DNA of 64,000 nt from NCBI GenBank assembly GCA_030522415.1, contig CM060121.1:6352476-6416475 (forward strand), written 5' to 3'. The position numbers were made by a program, and so were the translations under genes. Shown piece by piece: positions 1-12,053 of this stretch (positions are counted from its first letter, which is position 1; the number at the start of each line of letters is the position of its first letter). Below the pieces are notes generated by a model. That model worked only from the letters and a program-made list of their open reading frames with translations, had not been told where the DNA came from and did no database searches. The DNA is from Channallabes apus. Lineage: Eukaryota > Chordata > Actinopteri > Siluriformes > Clariidae.

Positions 1-166
1 TTCCTCCCTAAATAATAAAACCCCTCATTTAAAAACTGCATTTTGTGTTTACTTGTGTTATCTTTGACTAATAGGGAATGTGTTTGATGATCAGAAACAT
101 TTTGTGTGACAAACATGCAAAAGAATAAGAAATCAGGAGGGGGGCAAATAGTTTTTCACACCACTG
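1..166. mobile_element. Tc1-like transposon, one terminal inverted repeat (cut by window start)
   Basis: This matches, with few changes, the right-hand end of the full Tc1-like element at 53918-55527, ending in the same CACTG terminus followed by a TA target dinucleotide. The rest of the element lies outside the window. Confidence 0.85.
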
Positions 167-600
167 TATATTAATTCTATATTTATATAATATTTGTTTG
201 TACACAGTATTATTATTAATTTATTTTAATTTATTTAAGTTCTGAGTAGTTTAATAAAACGTGTGGTGTGTACAAAATGTGAAGGTTTTTTTTTTTTTTG
301 GCGGGGGGGGGGGGGGGTCGCCGGGAGGGAGTCTCGCCCAGGGAGCAATTCAGTGTGGAACCGCCACTGGTTATGGTGTCTAGCACCAGGACATTGGCAA
401 TGAATTCTTTGGGTGATTGGCATCTGGGTTGGAAGCCTTGGGGTCTTTGCCTGATGGACCCCAGGCACTGGTTGTTCTGGGCCTATCGTGGGCAGCGTTT
501 TTTTTTGTGATTTGTGATGCGTTGACTTTTCTGTGGGATTGACCTTTTCACCTCCCAGGGGTAAAAGAGCCTTGGGTGCCTATGAGCCTGTCACCAGTTT
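167..600. other. Unassigned stretch with a long G homopolymer
   Basis: A T-run followed by a run of about 15 G (about 303-317) precedes a GC-richer block to about 500. Short open frames exist on both strands but show no domain I recognise. It may be a decayed retroelement piece; I cannot assign it. Confidence 0.3.
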
Positions 601-605
601 ACTGG

Positions 606-735
606 TATATACAATTGCACTCAAAATTATTCAACCCCCATTGAAAGTTTTTTTTTTTTTTGGCAAAAATTACTAATTTGCAGGTGTTAATAAATCAGTG
701 AAAAGGAGCAAATTAAATAGCTCACCACAACTAAT
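606..735. mobile_element. Tc1/mariner-type terminus fragment
   Basis: The segment beginning GCACTCAAAATTATTCAACC resembles the outer end of a fish Tc1-like family. No transposase or partner end is visible nearby, so this is a fragment identified by resemblance only. Confidence 0.4.
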
Positions 736-749
736 TTTACAAGTGGTTT

Positions 750-835
750 CTCCCAGGAGACTTAGGGCAGGAGACAGGGTGCCAATCCATCATGCACATA
801 CATACACGCACACTATGGGCAATTTGGGAAAGCCT
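750..835 (-). repeat. SINE-A fragment (reverse orientation)
   Basis: The run from the 'gagacttagggc' motif to 'gggcaatttggga' matches the middle and 3' part of the tRNA-headed SINE family that is complete at 47210-47584. The head is missing. Confidence 0.6.
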
Positions 836-2048
836 ATTAGTCTAATCTGTATATGATTATCTAATATGATAATATTGTTAATATTATATTAATATAATAT
901 ACATAATACTATTTTTCTTTTCCTGAAGTGTATACATTTTTTGGCTGATTAATAAATAAAGATAAACTCGGGCCCTGGAGGTGCAATGCGACAGTGCTTA
1001 ACCACTACACCTCTGTGGTGCCTCAGAAAAGCTACTGCAGCATAAATCATGCAAATGAAATTGTGCATCACAGCTTGCTCTGTATGTGTTTGTGTAACTG
1101 AAGACTGGTCAGAGTGCTCATGCTGACACATGTCCATGACAAAAAGCACCTAAAGATCAGAACTTTGGAGCAGTAGATCAGTTATTACATGGAGCAATGA
1201 AAGAAGCCTGCATAGTCTGATGAATTATGAATTTCTTTTACACCATGTGGATGGCCTGTGTGTACGCCACTTATCTGAATCCAAAGAACAAACAAGTTTA
1301 AACCGCACCTCACAACTTGAATCTGCTGCTATCGTTGTGTTCCCAGATACCACAGTGTTCATTCAGACGGTTTACAGCATGCCTTGAAAGGTTAGACCTG
1401 TTTTGGTGGCAAAAGGGGGACCTACAGTACTGTAGACAATATTAGGCAGGTGGTTATAATGTTGTGGCTGATCAGTGGGCCAGTTGTTTGTTAATTTTTT
1501 AATGGCTTCTTGTGTCTTGCTTTGATTTGTGTGTCTTTTGCGATCAAGCCCTGCAATCACTCTGCACTAACTGCACAAGAGATTTACAAGTATGAAGACA
1601 GATGAATGGTCTGCATGTGCTCATGCTACAGTATATTCTCTTTTTTTCCAAACAAACTTTGTACTGCAATATTGTAAAACAACCCAAGAACAAATATAAT
1701 AACTGAGGCAGAGTTACAGGAACATATTTCCATTTAATATTTACAATATAATATAAAACTATTGAAATTTACAATATAATCTCTGATCAGAGCAACAGAA
1801 ACGAAAAGATTCTGCCCATGTGTAAACATCAGACATCAAATCTTAAGGCAGCTGAAAGTCCACTTATAGCAGAACAAAATTATACATTTTGATCATTTAC
1901 TGTATTTTATCAATGTGGTAAATTGAAGTATTAAAAAGTAGAAAACAACCACATAAAATGATTTTCACAGGTCTTATAGAACAGAGCTTGATCAGTAGTA
2001 AGTAAGCAGAAACGTTAGTTTTGAAATATTTAGCAACTTAAACAGCAG

Positions 2049-2049
2049 T

Positions 2050-2082
<33 letters not shown>
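2049..2082. repeat. (GT)n microsatellite
   Basis: Near-uninterrupted GT dinucleotide repeat. Confidence 0.9.
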
Positions 2083-2083
<1 letters not shown>

Positions 2084-2459
2084 GCTCACCAGGAAGCAGC
2101 AAGTGTGGCTCAAGTTCAACACTTAAAAGTTCAGTAAATAAGCTTCCTCTTAATCAGAGAAACAATACAAATTGTGAAAAACAAAGATTGATTCCAAAGA
2201 GTCTTACTTATGATTAAGATGTATCCTGAATGCATGTTTTCACAGTTAAGAAAGGCAACCCAGAAAATAAAAAGAATAAAAAGCAAGCAAAAAATATATA
2301 GTGTAAAGCACAATTCTACAATCCTGTCTGTGTGACAGGAACCATTGTTTCTATAGCAGTAGTGGTTTTTATGGGGATCTGTTGTTAGCCTGACGCCCAA
2401 ACTTTCTCATCTTTGGAACGGGCAACAGGGACGTGATTTTGTATGGGCAGAAAATGGAA

Positions 2460-2541
2460 ACCTAGCAGTGCGTGGGCTTGAACCCTCGATTCTCCAATCA
2501 CACCATGGAGCTTCAACTACCTGAGCCACCACTGCCTTTCA
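2460..2541 (-). repeat. tRNA-like SINE head (reverse orientation)
   Basis: Read on the minus strand, this gives an A-box-like segment (GGTGGCTCAGGTAGTTGAAG) followed by a B-box-like GGTTCAAGCC. No tRNA cloverleaf or mature 3' end is evident, so I call a tRNA-derived retroposon head and not a tRNA gene. Confidence 0.45.
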
Positions 2542-2729
2542 AATATTATGTGTATTTAGTAGTGCTGTGACAGCAGAAGCAATGATGTTTCTAAAGATTA
2601 ATACTTTTTTCAGTTAAAATAACTAAGCTAATTAACTATGAATTCAGCACCCAATACTTGGTTTCAATCTGGACAGAGCTGTTAGTTCTTTAATCTTAAT
2701 AGAATGGTCATAACATGGCAATTAATAAA

Positions 2730-2917
2730 CTGGTTCCAAATCCAGGTCCTGGAGAACCCCCTGTTCTGCACATTTTAGTGTTTTCTCTGCTCCCAGCAAT
2801 TTATCGAATCAGCACCTTTAACAACTTTTTCTGAATAGAAGTGGGTGTGGTAGCGGAGAATGCATACTAAAATGTACAGGGCAGGGGGTACTCCAGGACC
2901 AGGGTTGGAAACCACTG
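2730..2917. mobile_element. Palindromic MITE
   Basis: The two halves are imperfect reverse complements: the left arm carries CCAGGTCCTGGAGAACCCCC and CACATTTTAGT, and the right arm carries the complements of both. The 190-bp hairpin-like structure and composition fit short non-autonomous fish DNA elements of hAT type. I could not define a clean target duplication. Confidence 0.7.
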
Positions 2918-3381
2918 GACTGAAACATTATTTTCAAATAGAAACGAAATATATAAATGAATTCATTGATCTTTACTCATCACTTTATGGTGGTCTGTAC
3001 TGAGGTCTGTCCCAGTGAGGTCAGAGGTAACCTGAATAACCTGAACATGTACAGCTCAACACAGACAGAGACCTCTAACTTCAAGACTAACTACAGTTCT
3101 GCTTTCCTACAGCATGAAATGATTCCGTAATTCTAGAAATAGCTTAATTTCACAATCAGGGAAGTTCTGTTTTGAGCCAGTCACCAACAACTCCTTCGTC
3201 TACCATTATACTCTTGCAACACAGCAATGGATTATAAAAAAAATAAAAATAAAAAAAATACATTTTATAAAGAAGGTTTTCAGATGCTCAGACTCAGGAT
3301 CTACTCATATTGATCCAACAGAAGAAAAATAAATAAAACAATGTTAATTATATGTGCTGAGACAGGCTGAGAGTGTGTCCG

Positions 3382-6300
3382 TCACTGGGCAAGCTTGACT
3401 TCTGAGTACAGACACTCCTCTCGCACTTTGGGCATTTGACTCTCTGGATTGTTAAACACCAGCTCGCCGTACTGCACCTCATCTTTCTTCTTCTGATTCC
3501 TCTGGCTGGGATTAGTGACCACTGTGGCGTACTCCGCGGCATCGCCCTGAACTGGGGCTGGATGACAAGGAGACAGGAAGCACACAAAAAAGACATAGCT
3601 TTCATTAGGCTTTTACTGTATGTAAACAAGTTTACCATGAATCAGTTAAGTCACTGTCTTGTGTCATTTGTTCATCATTTCCTTGTGTTGGTCTTTTTGG
3701 TTTCTAGTTAAAGTTCCTTCTTCTAGCATTGAAACTGATTGATTATTTCATTGCTAATTGCCTTCAAATCCACGTATTTGAGAGTATTTCCTCTGGGTCA
3801 ATTTATAAATAATAATTATTATAAATTATTCTCAATGTCACACATTCAATGTAAACTGAAATTTTACAAACTAGAAGTTATTAGGCTCCTTTTAAACAGC
3901 ATGTTATAAAGTAATGCCATGTTCTAAAGTAATTTTGCTTTATTGAGGAGTGTCACGTTCTGCTATGATGTTGGACTGTGGGCAAGGTGTTGAGGCATAG
4001 ACGCAGAGGGGATGCAGTGAAACAGTCTTTTTAATAATAAAATCCAAACATGAACAAAACATGAACTAAGGAAGTTGGCTTAAACTTGGAGCATAATATA
4101 AGCAGAACTCAAACATTTAGACATCAGACTAGGGATTGCACGACTCAGACAATACAGACATGGGGATACAAACTGGACGAGACAAGACACACTAAACAGA
4201 CTAGAGGACTAAACACAAGGGACTATACATGCAAGGGATAAACAAACAAGAAAGGCTTGGCTAGGTCTACTGGCTGTGCTGCACATTAGCTGCTAAGCTA
4301 GCTCATAGCTAATCAGACTAATGGTTAAACAGGCCAGTAGCCTGAGACCCAAGGGAATGAACAGACAAGGTACACAGCAGACTAGGTATGAAACAGACTA
4401 AGAACTCTAAAGGTTAGTGGCTAAAGATGTTAGTACCTAAACAGACTAAGAGCTAATCAGACGATGAGACTAGACATAAACGAAGACTAGACAGGCTAAA
4501 ATCTAAACATGTTAGTATCACCCTCATTAGTATTTAAACAGACTAATAACTAAACATGCAATGGGGGTTACTTACACAAAAGGGTAAACACAAAAGGCTA
4601 ATTCTCCTAGAGGCTAATCCTGCTAAGAGACAAAGAGACATAAACTAAATCAAAGCAAATACAAACTTAACTTAAAGAGCTCCAGAAACTAAATGCCAAC
4701 TATAATCAAACCAAACCAAACTAAAACCAGAAGAAAACAAAACCCACATAACAGACTTTAAATTAAATTAATGCTCGACCCAGTTTCCCAGAACAAACAG
4801 GTATTTATAACAATGCTAATGAGCCTCCTCAGTTCAGGTGAGCATCCACGTCACCTGACTGAGGAGGCTTCTGGGAAACTGAGTCTAGGAACAAAACTAC
4901 AAACTAAAACACTGCCCTCTAGTGGGCAACCCTCACAAGGAGTAGGTTTTTACCTGCAACCCTCCTATACAAGGCAAATTTGTAGAGAATTTGTGATATT
5001 TTTGTCTCATGCACACAATGACCACTATGTCATAATTTCTTGCAACTGCTTCAGAGTTGCTGTAGGCCTCTCCGACTACCCATATATTTTTATTTATTCG
5101 GGTCTGGCACTCTTCTGTCTACTTTTCCTCCTGGTTCTTTCATATAATTTGGAGCAACATCCTGATCCAGGGAGGGACTGTGTTACAAACTGGGCAAACA
5201 TAAGATTGTAGTAGAATCTTCTTACTGACATAATGGCATGATAAATAAGACATACTGCAGGTTTAGTGTTTAAATAAAGAAATTTACATAATGTAATTTC
5301 AATCCCTGTCCCAAACTGTTGTTTAATGCACTTTGACACTATGGGTGTCCAACTATCCTCTAAAATAATTTTTCGATTTGAAGTTTGGTCAATAGAGTTT
5401 TAAAGAGGGATCATTCAATCTTTTTTTCTTTCATTTTTAAATTGTATAGAAGACAACCTAAGGACATGGAAATCATTTGATGTTCTTATATATGCCATTA
5501 CGATTATAGTAAAAAGTGACAGAGAACATGAGAATTCCAAAACTGTTCCCCCGTTACCCATGTTCTGACCTCTCCGTGTTATAAATATGTCCAGCATTGT
5601 CCTACACAAACTTAGTACCGAATTTGGATTAAAGGCAAGGTTGTTTAGTTTCTGAAGAATTTTTATACAACTAATTTGACATGATTCCGACCTGCTAATG
5701 CCACTAAACACACCTGAATGTGTTCTTATCTTGTGTGCAGTGTTCAGCCAAGCAGTTCAGAGATTATAAATCTCGTGTCACATGTTAGGCTTACAAATGT
5801 ATGGGTACAGGACTGTGATAACAGTCATTTGAACAAAGGTACAGTATGTCGAGTCAAACCTGTATTAACTTGCATGCGTCTTTAGCATTTGTTTTTACAG
5901 TCTAGTTCAGCGAGGCTACTAAAACGAATGTGCAAATATGTTATTCATATAATTTAGATAGAGAAACAAATAGCGAATGACAGATCAATGCTCCTCTCAG
6001 ATCAGCATGTGTGTTAGGCTACATGTGTCATGAATGGGTGGTAATGGCGGATGTTGTCGCCGTGGGCGGAACGAGCAGGCATAAACGCAGAAGGGTTTTG
6101 CAAACCAAAAGAGTCCTTTAATAAGGGCAGTCACAGGATATAATTAATAAAGACACAAAACAAACATAGGAACAAACACCAAACTCAAACAATACTCAAA
6201 AACATAGGGTGAAACATGGACTCTCTGGCAAGATACGGGTTAAGGGACACAGACAGGCTCTAATACCTGTTACAGTAAGCCTAAGCCCTGTGGCGAAACA

Positions 6301-9300
6301 CAGGCTTAAGGACACACGCAGGCTCGAATACCTGTTACACCTAACGCTCTGTGTTGCGACACAGGCTACAAGACACACACACCCTAAGTCGGCAGCTGAC
6401 TCGGGATCAGACAATAGGGACAATAGGGACCACACGAAGGGACTATAGACAGAACTAGAGACACACTAAGAGACGAGGGAGACCAGACACACTAAGAGAC
6501 GGGACTAGAAACACAGAGGCTAGAGACGGGACTAGGCTAAAGCCATGGCAGTTATCTAAATATGACAATTAGCTAAACATGGGGATTTAGATACCCATGG
6601 CAATCAGCTAAATATACAGGTCCTTCTCAAAAAATTTGCATATTGTGATAAAGTTCATTATTTTCTGTAATGTACTGATAAACATTAGACTTTCATATAT
6701 TCAGAGGTGGAAAGAGTAATACAATTTTGCACTCAAGTACAAGTACTGTTACTTCAGTGAAATTTTAAGTACAAGTAAAGTTACCCTTATAAAAATCTAC
6801 TCAAGTAAAAGTTAAAAGTAGCTCATTAAAAAATTTACTCAGAGTAAAAGTTACCGAGTTACTTTTTTATTTAAATTTTTTTTAACAGCGGGGGTGGGAT
6901 GAGGCATTCTAGCGTAGTTCAAAAAAGATGAGCAGATATAAATCTCAAACTAGTTGGTTTTAACTGAAGGAACACCTTTGCATAATAAAGCTGTTGTCTT
7001 TCTTGTGCTTGAAAATCAAAGTGGTCACTTAAATATGGTGTTACGTCCCAGTCTATGGCCATACAGCAAAAGAATGGTTCAGGGTTCTATTTTAAACTGT
7101 ATGGAAATGGTGGTATATGGCAGAAAGAACTAGATCCAATCATTAACTGATGAAAAAATTAGGTTTTTATACACACACACACACACACACACAGACACAA
7201 ACACACACACACACAACAGGAGGAGGATCAGATTCAGGATGGACCCAGGCCAAAATAATAAACAAAATGGTATTTATATTTAGTAGCTAGATTACCTGCA
7301 AAAAAAAAAAAAAAACACAAACAAAAATACAGGTAACTTCCCGGACTCCCTAAACCAAAAACAGTGAAATTATCTACAAATATATACAAAGACCAAGCAA
7401 ACCAAAGGGACAAAGCAATAATCAAAGTCAATTGGAGGCAAAAAGTCAAAACCAGAATACACAACCAAATATCAAAGCGCCAAAATCACAACCTCTTTCC
7501 CGCGTCTCTCTCCGGTTTATATAGTATATGGTCGCGCTAGTCGATGATGTCACTCTCAGGGCGGAATCGACCATGTGGAAGGTCAGGAAGATGCCGACGT
7601 GGACAGTGAGAAAACCTGGAGTGGAGTCTGGAGCGGCGCGAACAGGACATGATACACACACGCGAGCGCAAAAGCATAATATTTGTATTATTTTAGCATT
7701 TTCATTCATTTATTTTTTACTCAGTAGCGAATATGATTTAAAATGTAGTGAATTACAATACTTCAAACAAAACGTACTTAAGTAAAAGTAAAATTACAGA
7801 TTTTAAAAACTACTTTAAAAAGTAGAAATACACAAAAAAACTCCTCAATTACAGTAACGCGAGTAAATGTAATTCGTTACTTTCCACCTCTGCATATATT
7901 TTAGATTCATTACACACAAACTGAAGTAGTTCAAGCTTTTTATTGTTTTAATATTGATGATTGTGGCATACAGCTCATGAAAACCCAAAATCCTAAATCT
8001 AAAAAAATTAGCATATTGTAACGGTAAACCCCTAGAGGGCGCCTAACGCCCGTTTTTGGTTTTTGTGTTGTAGTTTGTTTTGAGTTTCATTTTGACTTCA
8101 TTTCCCAGTTTGCCCCTCGGTCAGGTGACGTAGAAGCTCACCTGAACCGAGGGAAGTTAATGAGTTCATTTGTGTTTATGTTTAGTATAAATAGCCTGGC
8201 TGAAGTTCAGTCAGGCGTCTAGCATTAGTTACTTTAGGTTTCAGTTTGTGTTTGGTGTTTTGGTTTGCCCTTTTATTTGGATGTTTAATAAAAGGACTTT
8301 GTTCAACCGTCAGCTCGCCTCCTCCGCGTTCATGCCGCGCACACACTCCAGACGCAGACAAGCAGGGAAACGTGACAGAATGCTAGACCTAACAAGTGGC
8401 ATGGTGGAGGAAGCCTCCCGGGATAATTTTTGGGGGGGCGCGGTTACCATCTCGCACGAGCTGGCGAACAGGCTGCGGGACAGCGAGGAGGAGTACTGCT
8501 GCTGGAATTCCATCGGGCTGGTTGAGGACGAGGATGAGATGTACTGCAGCTGTGAGTACAGCTTGCTAGAGGAGCAGGAGCACCTGCGGGAGAGCAGCGA
8601 GGAGAGAGAGAGAGAGAGACACCACAAAGCTGGGAGGGCTGCAGGCTCGCCATTAGGCGGACACCATTCAGGGGCGACGCGGCACGGGGTCACGTGGTTC
8701 CCCTCACCGGCCAGAAGAGAAGGGCGAGGAAGCCCAAGTACGGCGGTGACGAGGGGGAAAGAAAACCCCAGGCAGAGCAGCAGCAGAGAGAGGAGAAGTT
8801 CTTGTGGTGGATTCCGGAGCGAGTGCGAGAGATGCACGAGCAAGTTAAGGAGCTCCAGCGGATGATCCTCCACTTCCGGGAAAACCGCGAAGCGGGCTCG
8901 GAGCTTTCTCCTCCCTCGCCAAAGCTCAGCAGTGAGCGAGCGTGTCAGCAGCCGCTGTCCGACGCTCCCGTTCTGCCGCCGCCTCCCGGCTTCGAGGACA
9001 GCGAGCCAGCGTGTCAGCAGCTGCTGTTCGACGCACCCGTTCTGACGCCGCCTCCCGGCTTCGAGGACAGCAAACCAGCGTGTCAGCAGCAGCTGACCGA
9101 CGCACCCGTCCTGCCGTCGCCTTCCAGCATCGATGACAGCGAGCCAGCGTGTCAGCAGCTGCTGTCCGACGCACCCGTTCTGCCGCCGCCTCCCGGCTTC
9201 GAGAACAGCGAGCCAGCGTGTCAGCAGCCGCTGTTCGGCGCACCCGTTCTGACACCGCCTGCCAGCTTCGAGGACAGTAAGCCACCCGTTCATGCCGCGC

Positions 9301-11989
9301 ACACACTCCAGACGCAGACAAGCAGGGAAACGTGACACATATCATGAAAAGGTTCTCTAAACGAGCTATTAACCTAATCATCTGAATCAACTAATTAACT
9401 CTAAACACCTGCAAAAGATTCCTGAGGCTTTTAAAAACTCCCAGCCTGGTTCATTACTCAAAACCGCAATCATGGGTAAGACTGCCGACAAGCCGGCATG
9501 ATAAGAACGCGCACAACGCCCATCCCCCCCCCACTGGTCGCATGATAAGATAAGAACCCTAGTATCTATACTTCTACTCAAGTAATGAATGTGAATACTT
9601 TTGACACCACTGCCAGAAGGCCATCATTGACACCCTCAAGCAAGAGGGTAAGACACAGAAAGACATTTCTGAACGAATAGGCTGTTCCCAGAGTGCTGTA
9701 TCAAGGCACCTCAGTGGGAAGTCTGTGGGAAGGAAAAAGTGTGGCAGAAAACGCTGCACAACGAGAAGAGGTGACCGGGCCCTGAGGAAGATTGTGGAGA
9801 GGGACCGATTCCAGACCTTGGGGGACCTGCGGAAGCAGTGGACTGAGTCTGGAGTAGAAACATCCAGAGCCACCGTGTACAGGCGTGTGCAGGAAATGGG
9901 CTACAGGTTGCAAATTTTGCATGTCATTCGGATATCAAGGTGCCAGAGTCTGGAGGAAGACTGGGGAGAGGGAAATGCCAAAATGCCTGAAGTCCAGTGT
10001 CAAGTACCCACAGTCAGTGATGGTCTGGGGTGCCATGTCAGCTGCTGGTGTTGGTCCACTGTGTTTTATCAAGGGCAGGGTCAATGCAGCTAGCTATCAG
10101 GAGATTTTGGAGCACTTCATGCTTCCATCTGCTGAAAAGCTTTATGGAGATGAAGATTTAATTTTTCAGCACGACCTGGCACCTGCTCACAGTGCCAAAA
10201 CCACTGGTAAATGGTTTCCTGACCATGGTATTACTGTGCTCCATTGGCCTGCCAACTCTCCTGACCTGAACCCCATAGAGAATCTGTGGGATATTGTGAA
10301 GAGAAAGTTGAGAGACACAAGACACAAGAATCTGCAAAAGGATTCCCGACCAAGTATTGAGTGCAGAACTGAACATAATTATTTGAAGGTTGACTTTTTT
10401 TGTATTCAAAACACTTTTCTTTTATTGGTCGGATGAGATATGCTAATTTTTTGAGATAGGGATTTTGGGTTTTCATGAGCTGTATGCCACAATCATCAAT
10501 ATTAAAACAATAAAAGACGAGAGGACTGTGCTGAACAAGCTGAGCGACTCCTGCGGCACCTTTACTTCCGTGTCGAGCCCGCCTTCACCTCCCTGCCGCA
10601 GAAGTGGAAAAGGCCGCAAAGAGCCTTTAACCCTTTCCTTCCCCATTTTTCTAAATAAATTACCCTTTTCCCTGTAAGACCTCGCCTCGTGTCTGTTTCA
10701 TGGTGTCGCCCTTGCACTTAGGGTTGAACCCATTACACAGGGCTAGTAGTATCTACAGCTGTATATACAGATACACACCCAGGTATCGGATCAGTACTCG
10801 GTATCGGCCGATACCCTGAGCCCAAGTATTGGAATCGGTAGCGGGAGGGAAAAAATGGTATCGGAACATCTACTAACCACTATCCCATTGTGCTGCCATT
10901 TGAGGAAGAGTTAAAAAAGATATATTTAAAAAATATATATTAAAAAATATAGAAAATAAATATTTAATGATTAAAAAGAGAAAATATTTAAAAGAATAAA
11001 ATAAAATTTAAAAAGTGAGGATAAGATGACCTTACTGAAAAGAAAAAATGAGAAATGATGGGGAATCATTGGGAAAGTGTAACATTATTTTGTCACTTTC
11101 CAAGACACTTTCATAAAATGCTTAAAATCTCCTTTACAATGGTCAAGTGGAGAAAATGCAATAACTGATGAACATATAGGATCAATATTAAGTGTCACAC
11201 TTTATCAATATTCACCCTATAAGAGAAAGGATAGAGAGAAGATATTTGTTGCATTGCATTTTTTTTATATAAAAAAATTTGTCTCTCCCGTGCTCCTGGC
11301 TTTCTCATGGATCTTACTGTACATGCTACAGTAACTCCCCAACATTCTCTCTCTCACTCTCTCTCTCTCGCCCTTGAGGCATCACTTTCTGGTTCATTTC
11401 AGGACAGATATCAATACACAACTTCCTCTTTTTGTTCTCAGAGATTTCACCGGGAAATATTAAAACAGGGAAATGTTCTTTGAAATAACAGTTGTACGTG
11501 ATGCCAGGGTTTAGTCTTTTGCTGTTAATAAACAATCTAACATGTTAGCGTGTTTGACTGTGGCTCTCCTAACGTCGATATTCCTAACTAGATCACTTTG
11601 TCTGCCATTTAAGGAAGAGTTAAAAACAGATAGAAAAAAAAGATAGCAATGCCGTCCTACCCATTTACAAACAAGCCTTTTGATCCCTATAGCATTCCAC
11701 AGTAGCCCTTTTACTCACTCTATTTTCTTCTTTTACATATTCATCAACAGCATGTGTAAGCAACCCCCAGTAATAATACTGGTAAGCTATAGAAAGTCAT
11801 CCCAACATTGTGGGTACAAACCTGTATTAAAATCCATTAAAAAAGGTTTGGAGTACTACAGTGGAAGTATTAAACCTTTTAGACATACCTGGGGTTTTCT
11901 CTGTACTGCTCGAGGGTAAATGAGTGACCTGTCCATACGCAATCTCCTTGCCATCCTCAGATTGGGCTGTCAATAAAACACACCCACAC

Positions 11990-12053
<64 letters not shown>

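Larger units (their letters stand above)
6617..10517 (+). mobile_element. Tc1-like element, interrupted by a hAT-like and an LTR element
   Basis: The left terminus (CAGGTCCTTCTCAAAAAAT) follows a TA. The element sequence resumes after each insertion: at 7893 after the hAT-like insert and at 9338 after the LTR insert. Transposase coding remains at 9472-10373, and subterminal sequence ending '...caatattaaaacaataaaag' is present before the copy breaks off at 10517 against an LTR fragment. The far terminal repeat is not seen. Removing the inserts restores a continuous Tc1 sequence, which supports the nesting order. Confidence 0.8.

Noticed and set aside
4771..5211. 146-codon plus-strand frame
   Set aside because: Starts within the solo LTR, antisense to its transcription, and runs over its end into unrelated flank; no domain.
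7528..7785. 85-codon frame in the hAT-like element as a transposase remnant
   Set aside because: No BED zinc finger, RNaseH or hAT dimerisation motif; composition suggests LTR-derived noncoding sequence.
8310..9338. 342-codon minus-strand frame with repeats
   Set aside because: Antisense shadow of the tandem coding repeats of the LTR element, spanning LTR and internal DNA.
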